Assembly: GCA_016199325.1 (NCBI GenBank) | Contig: JACQGW010000248.1 | Coordinates: forward strand, 1 to 10,236 | DNA: 10,236 bases | Source: Chloroflexota bacterium | GTDB taxonomy: Bacteria; Chloroflexota; Dehalococcoidia; JACQGW01 | Reading direction: 5' to 3' | Shown: positions 6,378 to 10,236 of the stretch, piece after piece | Numbering within the stretch: the stretch's first letter is position 1 | Layout: the number at the start of each line of letters is the position of its first letter | Position numbers and translations under genes: made by a program | The notes under the pieces: model-generated | Told to the model about the DNA's origin: nothing | What the model saw: only the letters and a program-made list of their open reading frames with translations | Databases searched by the model: none

Positions 6378-6514
6378 GTAGGGGCGGTTCGAGAACCGCC
6401 CGCGTCGTGGATCTGCCGTTGTCAGCGGAAGCTGGCGCGTTCGCGTCTCTGGCAAAGGGAGGCGTCCGTGCCATCCGGGGAGCGAGGGGTGGTTCGAGAA
6501 CCGCCCCTCGCTAC
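6378..6514. repeat. REP/BIME-like doublet 2 (GTAG...CTAC, GGTTCGAGAACC hairpins)
   Basis: The left unit (6378-6401) is GTAG followed by GGGCGGTTCGAGAACCGCCC, a nine-bp stem with a GA loop. The right unit (6481-6514) is in inverted orientation and ends in CTAC; its stem, 6481-6495 with 6498-6512, has 15 bp including one G-T pair around the same GGTTCGAGAACC centre. The layout matches doublet 1 (GTAG, palindrome, spacer, palindrome, CTAC), but the palindrome sequence belongs to a different family. The 79-base spacer shows no gene. Two doublets in one intergenic region suggest repeated visits by a REP-type element. Confidence 0.7.
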
Positions 6515-6585
6515 AAGGTTGCCTAGCGCGAGATCTTGACGGCCACCCGTGATGAATCGAGTAATGAGCCATGAGCGACATCTCC

Positions 6586-6612
6586 CACTCATCACCCATC
6601 ACTCATCACTCG
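6586..6612. repeat. 7-bp tandem repeat at the 3' end of lon
   Basis: CACTCAT (6586-6592), CACCCAT (6593-6599) and CACTCAT (6600-6606) follow each other, with a partial fourth copy beginning CACTCG. On the minus strand this reads as GATGAGT-type units directly after the lon stop codon. CTCATCACTCG (6602-6612) can pair with CGAGTAATGAG (6558-6568) with one mismatch, which could help end lon transcription, but there is no T-run. Confidence 0.55.
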
Positions 6613-8946
6613 CTAAACGAGGGCCGACGAGAGGACTTCGCTCATCTCCTGAACGAACACGAATTCGAGCCGGTTGCGGACCTCGGCGGGCACTTCGGTC
6701 AGGTCTTTCTCATTCTTGCGGGGCAGCACGAAGGTGCGCATCCCGGCGCGGTGGGCGGCCAGCACCTTCTCCTTGAGCCCGCCGACCGGCAGGACCCGGC
6801 CGCGCAGCGTCACCTCGCCGGTCATCGCGACATCGCGCCGGACGGCCCGACCGGTCAAGGCCGAGATGATCGCCGTTGCCATCGTGATCCCCGCGGACGG
6901 GCCATCCTTGGGGATGGCGCCGGCCGGCACGTGGACGTGGACGTCGGTTCGGTCGAAAACCCGGCTCTTGATGCCGAAGACGGACGCCTGGGAGCGGGCG
7001 TAGGTGAGCGCCGCCTGGGCCGACTCCTTCATGACGTCGCCCAGATGGCCGGTGAGATTCAGGTGCCCGCGCCCGTCGACCAGGGCGACCTCGACCGAGA
7101 GGATGTCGCCGCCGCGCTCGGTCCAGACCACGCCGGTGGCAACGCCGACCTCGTCGTGCTCTTCCGCGGCGCCCCAGAAATAGCGCTCGACCCCGAGGAA
7201 TCGCTCGACGGTTTCCGGCGAGATGGCGCGCGGCGGACGCTTGCCCTCGGCGACGAGGCGGGCCACCTTCCGACAGATCGTCGCGATCTCGCGCTCGAGA
7301 TTGCGGACGCCGGCTTCCCGGGTGTACGCGCGGATGATTCGCTCCAGCGCACCCTCGGAGAAGCGGATCTGATCGGCGGAGAGGCCGTGCTCGGCGAGCT
7401 GCTTGGGAACCAGAAACCGGCGCGCGATGGCGAGCTTCTCCGCTTCGGTGTAGCCCGCGATCTCGATGACTTCCATCCGGTCCTGGAGGGCGGGGGGGAT
7501 CGGGTCCATCAGGTTGGCCGTCGCGATGAACAGCACCTGGGAGAGGCTGTACGGGACTTCCAGGTAGTGGTCGCTGAAGGCGTGATTCTGCTCGGGATCG
7601 AGGACTTCGAGGAGCGCCGACGATGGGTCGCCGCGGAAGTCGGCGCCCAGCTTGTCGACCTCGTCGAGCATGAAGAGCGGATTGACGCTGTTGGCCTGGC
7701 GCATCGTCTGGAGGATCCGGCCCGGCATGGCGCCGATGTAGGTTCGCCGGTGCCCGCGGATCTCCGCCTCGTCCCGAATGCCGCCCAGCGAGACCCGCAC
7801 GAACTTCCGGCCGAGCGCCAGCGCAATCGACCGGCCGAGGCTCGTCTTGCCGACACCCGGCGGCCCGACGAAGCAGAGGATCGGGCTGCGCAGGTGGCCG
7901 GCCAGGCTGCGAACGGCGATGTACTCGAGGATGCGCTCCTTGACCCGCGGCAGGCCGTAGTGGTGCTCTTCGAGGATCTGGCCGGCGCGCTCGACGTCGA
8001 GGTTGTCGTCGGTCCGCCGCTGCCAGGGGAGCGTCGCCAGCCAGTCGAGGTAGGTCCGCACGACCGACACCTCCGGCGACATCGCCGGCATCAGCGCCAG
8101 GCGCTCGATCTCCTCGTTGGCCTTCTTCTGCGCCACCTCCGGCAGCCCGGCCTCCTGGAGCCGGACCCGGATCTGGCCCGCCTCGCGGGATGCGGGGTCG
8201 CTGTTGGCCAGCTCGTGCTGGATGACTTTCAGTTGCTCCCGCAGGAAGTACTCCCGCTGGCTCTTGTCGACCTCCTCCTGGACCCGGTGGTGGATCTGGT
8301 CCTGGAGCTCGAGGACGCTCAGCTCGCGCGCCAGGACGACGCTGACCTGCTTGAGCCGGGCCGACGGGTCGAAGGCTTCGAGGATCTCCTGCTTCTGGCT
8401 CAGCGGGATTTCGAGCGCCGAGGCGACCAGGTCGGCGAGCGGGCCGGGCTCGTCGGCGTTCATCGCCGCAATGTAGTGCTCCTCCAGCAGCGTCGGCGAC
8501 AGCTTGACGCACTTCTCGAACAGCGAAAGGACCGCCCGCATGAGCGCCTCGACCGTGAGATCGCGCTCGGCGGATTCCTCGACTGGCGTTGCCCGGACGG
8601 TCAGATACGGATAGGAGCTGACGACGTCCACCAGCTTCATGCGCCGCTGGCCCTGGATGAGAGCGGTCGAGCTGCCGTCGGGCAGCTTCAGCACCCGGCC
8701 GATGACGGCCTCGGTGCCGATGTAGTAGATGTCGTCGATCTCCGGGTCGAGCTTCTCCGGGTCCCGCTGAGCGACGACGACGACGGTGCGATCCCGCAGC
8801 ACGGCGTCCTCGACCAGCCGGATGGATCGCTCACGACCGATGGGGAGGGATGTGACGACGCGCGGAAACAGCACCGTATCACGGATGGGCAGGGCGGGCA
8901 GCTCGATCGTTTCCGGGGTCGTCGCCTTTTTCCGGCGCCTGGGCAT
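6613..8946 (-). CDS. lon: ATP-dependent protease La (Lon)
   Basis: Lon is a cytoplasmic hexameric AAA+ serine protease that degrades misfolded and selected regulatory proteins. From the chosen ATG (MPRRRKK) the protein has 777 residues, normal for bacterial LonA. The N-terminal substrate-binding domain covers about 14-205 and is followed by a coiled-coil/helical region to about 310. The AAA+ module has Walker A GPPGVGKT (361-368), Walker B LFMLDEVD (424-431), sensor Asn478 and Arg490. The protease domain has the catalytic Ser684 in PKDGPSAG and Lys727 in GGLKEKVLAAHRAG, with the 43-residue spacing of E. coli Lon (Ser679/Lys722). All key residues are intact. An ATG 17 codons upstream (8997) is rejected because it lies upstream of a good extended -10; the start at 8946 follows AAAGGAG at a rather long 12 bases. 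The gene is probably monocistronic. Confidence 0.97.
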   Translation of the reverse strand: MPRRRKKATTPETIELPALPIRDTVLFPRVVTSLPIGRERSIRLVEDAVLRDRTVVVVAQRDPEKLDPEIDDIYYIGTEAVIGRVLKLPDGSSTALIQGQRRMKLVDVVSSYPYLTVRATPVEESAERDLTVEALMRAVLSLFEKCVKLSPTLLEEHYIAAMNADEPGPLADLVASALEIPLSQKQEILEAFDPSARLKQVSVVLARELSVLELQDQIHHRVQEEVDKSQREYFLREQLKVIQHELANSDPASREAGQIRVRLQEAGLPEVAQKKANEEIERLALMPAMSPEVSVVRTYLDWLATLPWQRRTDDNLDVERAGQILEEHHYGLPRVKERILEYIAVRSLAGHLRSPILCFVGPPGVGKTSLGRSIALALGRKFVRVSLGGIRDEAEIRGHRRTYIGAMPGRILQTMRQANSVNPLFMLDEVDKLGADFRGDPSSALLEVLDPEQNHAFSDHYLEVPYSLSQVLFIATANLMDPIPPALQDRMEVIEIAGYTEAEKLAIARRFLVPKQLAEHGLSADQIRFSEGALERIIRAYTREAGVRNLEREIATICRKVARLVAEGKRPPRAISPETVERFLGVERYFWGAAEEHDEVGVATGVVWTERGGDILSVEVALVDGRGHLNLTGHLGDVMKESAQAALTYARSQASVFGIKSRVFDRTDVHVHVPAGAIPKDGPSAGITMATAIISALTGRAVRRDVAMTGEVTLRGRVLPVGGLKEKVLAAHRAGMRTFVLPRKNEKDLTEVPAEVRNRLEFVFVQEMSEVLSSALV

Positions 8947-8985
8947 GCGATACGGCGTCTCCTTTCTGGACTCGAACGCGGTCCT

Positions 8986-8994
8986 GTTATAACA
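8986..8994 (-). promoter_or_regulatory. Extended -10 promoter candidate for lon
   Basis: The minus strand reads TGTTATAAC, that is TG-N-TATAAC, an extended -10 element with five of six matches to TATAAT. No good -35 is present at 16-18 bases. Transcription would begin near 8979, about 30 bases before the ATG at 8946. No CIRCE element was seen. Confidence 0.55.
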
Positions 8995-9114
8995 CATTTC
9001 TTCACTCTTTGCCGCTCCATCTTTGTCGCTCCGGCCAGGAACCGACGGTCGGCGCCGCCGGATTGGTGGGACACCGGTAGCCCGAATCTCCTACCTTCCG
9101 ACCGCCGAGATCGC

Positions 9115-9142
9115 TTGACTCCCGGCGGCCGGCGAGTATAAT
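9115..9142 (+). promoter_or_regulatory. Strong sigma70-type promoter of the glucosaminidase gene
   Basis: TTGACT (9115-9120), a 16-base GC-rich spacer and a perfect TATAAT (9137-9142). This A/T-rich -10 stands out clearly from its surroundings. The expected start is near 9149, leaving a leader of about 150 nt before the ATG at 9302. It is divergent from the lon promoter about 120 bases away. Confidence 0.8.
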
Positions 9143-9228
9143 CCGCCACGAGGCTGGGAATACCCGGCAACCAGCGGGCGCCCGACGGCTCGCCATCGGC
9201 GCCCAGCATTCGCCGTCCGGCGACCTGC

Positions 9229-9329
9229 GAGCCAATCATCCGGCGACCCCGACGATGTTTGGCAGCTTGCCGCCGTGAACGGCGGGCCAGGAAAGTGACC
9301 GATGAGCCAATCATCCGGCGACCCCGACG
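9229..9329 (+). repeat. Perfect 26-base direct repeat spanning the glucosaminidase leader and start
   Basis: The same 26 bases (beginning GAGCCAATCATCCGGC) occur at 9229-9254 in the leader and at 9304-9329, where they form the first codons after AT of the start ATG. The copies are exactly 75 bases apart, so both are read in the same frame (SQSSGDPD). The leader frame ends at a TGA (9296-9298) just before the gene. This looks like a short tandem duplication or a leader sequence mimicking the start region. Confidence 0.85.
9270..9285 (+). promoter_or_regulatory. Hairpin just upstream of the glucosaminidase ribosome binding site
   Basis: CCGCCG, TGAA, CGGCGG form a perfect six-bp stem with a four-base loop, ending three bases before AGGAAAG (9289-9295), the ribosome binding site six bases from the ATG at 9302. 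It lies between the two copies of the 26-base repeat. It may affect ribosome access; no known riboswitch class was recognised in the leader. Confidence 0.45.
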
Positions 9330-10236
9330 GTAGACACGTCGGCCCCATCGATCTTCGGCGTCTGCCCCGCCCGATTCGCCTCTTCTCCGTGCTTCTGCTC
9401 GTCGCCATCCTTTCGGCCGTTGCCCACGACCCGTCGCTGGGCTCGGCCGACCGATTGATCACGCTGAGCCTCGACGAGACGGGGACGATCGGCATCAGCA
9501 TGGGCTCCGGTTCCGCCGACTTGCTCGTGGTGAGCGGGCCAGGAAGGCTGAGCGCACGGGCCGGCGCCCGACAGCCGGACGTGGCGTCGGCGGAGCAGGG
9601 GGCGACGACGGTAGCCATGTATGCGGGGCACGTCGAGCGCCACATGCCGGAAGGCGCCGACCCCACGCCCCGAAGCCGGTCCATCGAGCGGATTCGCCCG
9701 ACGGCACGCGGCGCCGGCTCGGCCGGTCGAGGGCTGACGCTCCCGCCGGGGATATCACCCGAACGCGCCCGCTTCCTCAGCGACGCGATCGGGCCGGCGC
9801 AGGCGTCGGCCCTGCAGACGGGCGTGCCGGCCTCGGTGATCCTGGCCCAGGCGATCCTGGAGTCCGACTGGGGGCAGAGCCGCCTGGCGCGGGAGGGGAA
9901 CAACTACTTCGGCATCAAGGCCGGCGGCCGACCGGGGCCGGCAGGCATTATCCGAATGGGGACCTGGGAGCACCTGAGCGGTGCCAACGTCGCCATCGTC
10001 GGCGCCTTTCGCGCCTATACCACTATGGAGGAATCGTTCGTCGAGCACGGCCGGTACTTCCTCGAGAACAGCCGCTACGTCCGCGCCCTTCAGGCCGCTG
10101 GCGACCCCCGTGAGTTCGCCCGCCGGGTCCACCAGGCGGGCTACGCCACCGACCCCAGCTACGCCGCCAAGCTGATCAATATCATGGACAAGTTCAACCT
10201 CTACGCGCACGACGTGGGGGTCGGGGTCCAGGGGTC
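9302..10236 (+). CDS. Membrane-anchored glucosaminidase (GH73/FlgJ-type), 3' end outside window
   Basis: The first 311 residues are visible; the gene runs off the window. A basic N-terminus (RRLPRPIR) precedes one hydrophobic segment (about 27-41, LFSVLLLVAILSAVA), which is a signal anchor or signal peptide placing the rest outside the membrane. A low-complexity linker of about 100 residues leads to a glucosaminidase domain (about 155-303) that cleaves beta-1,4 bonds in peptidoglycan. Family motifs are clear: VILAQAILESDWGQSRLA with the likely catalytic Glu187, GNNYFGIKA, FRAYTTMEESFVEHGRYF and AGYATDPSYAAKLINIM. ATG 9302 is supported by AGGAAAG six bases upstream and an in-frame TGA at 9296. 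It probably serves wall remodelling or daughter-cell separation. Further domains such as LysM, SH3 or a peptidase may follow beyond the window. Confidence 0.92.
   Translation, partial: MSQSSGDPDGRHVGPIDLRRLPRPIRLFSVLLLVAILSAVAHDPSLGSADRLITLSLDETGTIGISMGSGSADLLVVSGPGRLSARAGARQPDVASAEQGATTVAMYAGHVERHMPEGADPTPRSRSIERIRPTARGAGSAGRGLTLPPGISPERARFLSDAIGPAQASALQTGVPASVILAQAILESDWGQSRLAREGNNYFGIKAGGRPGPAGIIRMGTWEHLSGANVAIVGAFRAYTTMEESFVEHGRYFLENSRYVRALQAAGDPREFARRVHQAGYATDPSYAAKLINIMDKFNLYAHDVGVGVQG

Larger units (their letters stand above)
6088..6612. other. 525-bp non-coding region between lon and the cNMP/CpaE operon
   Basis: No open frame here shows family-like protein sequence. The region holds the ribosome binding site and candidate promoter of the cNMP/CpaE gene, two REP-like doublets, an AGTAATGA direct repeat (6319-6326 and 6560-6567) and a 7-bp tandem repeat next to the lon stop. 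Short open frames on the plus strand (for example around 6323-6539) run straight through the palindromes and are not convincing. Confidence 0.7.
8947..9301. other. Divergent intergenic region between lon and the glucosaminidase gene
   Basis: This 355-bp stretch contains the extended -10 promoter of lon on the minus strand and the TTGACT/TATAAT promoter of the glucosaminidase on the plus strand, followed by its leader with a 26-base repeat and a hairpin. The stretch between the promoters, about 9000-9114, shows no gene and no motif I recognise. Confidence 0.65.

Noticed and set aside
6175..6514. CRISPR array
   Set aside because: The repeats are inverted palindromic pairs of two different sequences, not regularly spaced direct repeats.
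8947..8997. Upstream ATG (8997) as the lon start, adding 17 residues
   Set aside because: It lies upstream of the extended -10 TGTTATAAC, has no ribosome binding site, and the added residues do not look like a Lon N-terminus.
6571..9141. Long plus-strand open frame (over 850 codons) opposite lon
   Set aside because: It is the antisense of an intact Lon with all catalytic motifs. Its translation is low-complexity, rich in Asp, Arg and Gly, with no domain pattern, as expected of GC-rich antisense frames.
9152..9298. Leader peptide gene in frame with the glucosaminidase
   Set aside because: The frame is open and contains SQSSGDPDD but has no ATG; a GTG at 9275 would give only seven codons with no clear ribosome binding site.
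9149..9301. Riboswitch in the glucosaminidase leader
   Set aside because: Cell-wall hydrolase leaders sometimes carry c-di-AMP (ydaO) riboswitches, but I could not line up conserved motifs of that or other classes. Only a hairpin and the 26-base repeat are supported.

Overview
The window is GC-rich bacterial DNA, probably chromosomal. Gene content and protein style (RHS/YD-repeat protein, CpaE-like ATPase fused to a cyclic-nucleotide-binding domain, GAF/HD-GYP protein, DUF169 protein, Lon, membrane-anchored glucosaminidase) suggest a Chloroflexota organism, perhaps of the Thermomicrobia/Sphaerobacter type. This placement is an impression from protein sequence and gene content; no phylogeny could be run.

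Layout. Positions 1-1303 (+) hold the 3' part of an RHS/YD-repeat surface protein whose frame is broken by a TAG and then a frameshift, with no RHS core or toxin tip following. It carries a small helical repeat module near its end. An inverted repeat (1303-1394) separates it from a convergent minus-strand block. Read in transcription order, that block holds: a solo Lon protease (8946-6613); a 525-bp non-coding stretch with two GTAG-bounded palindrome doublets that look like REP/BIME elements; a two-gene operon with a cNMP-binding/CpaE-type ATPase/four-TM protein (6087-4339) and a GAF/HD-GYP protein (4312-3131); then a second two-gene operon with a DUF169 protein (2975-2160) and an isochorismatase-family cysteine hydrolase (2123-1434). 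Divergent from lon, a strong sigma70-type promoter (TTGACT-16-TATAAT) and a ~150-nt leader precede a membrane-anchored GH73-type glucosaminidase (from 9302, cut by the window end).

How the genes may work together. The most interesting part is the 6087-3131 operon. One protein has a CRP-like nucleotide-binding domain that keeps the phosphate-contacting Glu and Arg, joined to a MinD/CpaE ATPase and a membrane domain. Its partner has a GAF domain with an NKFDE-like motif, found in cyclic-nucleotide-binding GAF domains of phosphodiesterases and cyclases, joined to an HD-GYP domain with an intact metal site but GGP in place of GYP. This suggests, as inference, a membrane-located switch linking a cyclic mononucleotide to cyclic-dinucleotide turnover. 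The other loci are ordinary housekeeping (lon, cell-wall hydrolase) or of unknown pathway (DUF169 plus hydrolase).
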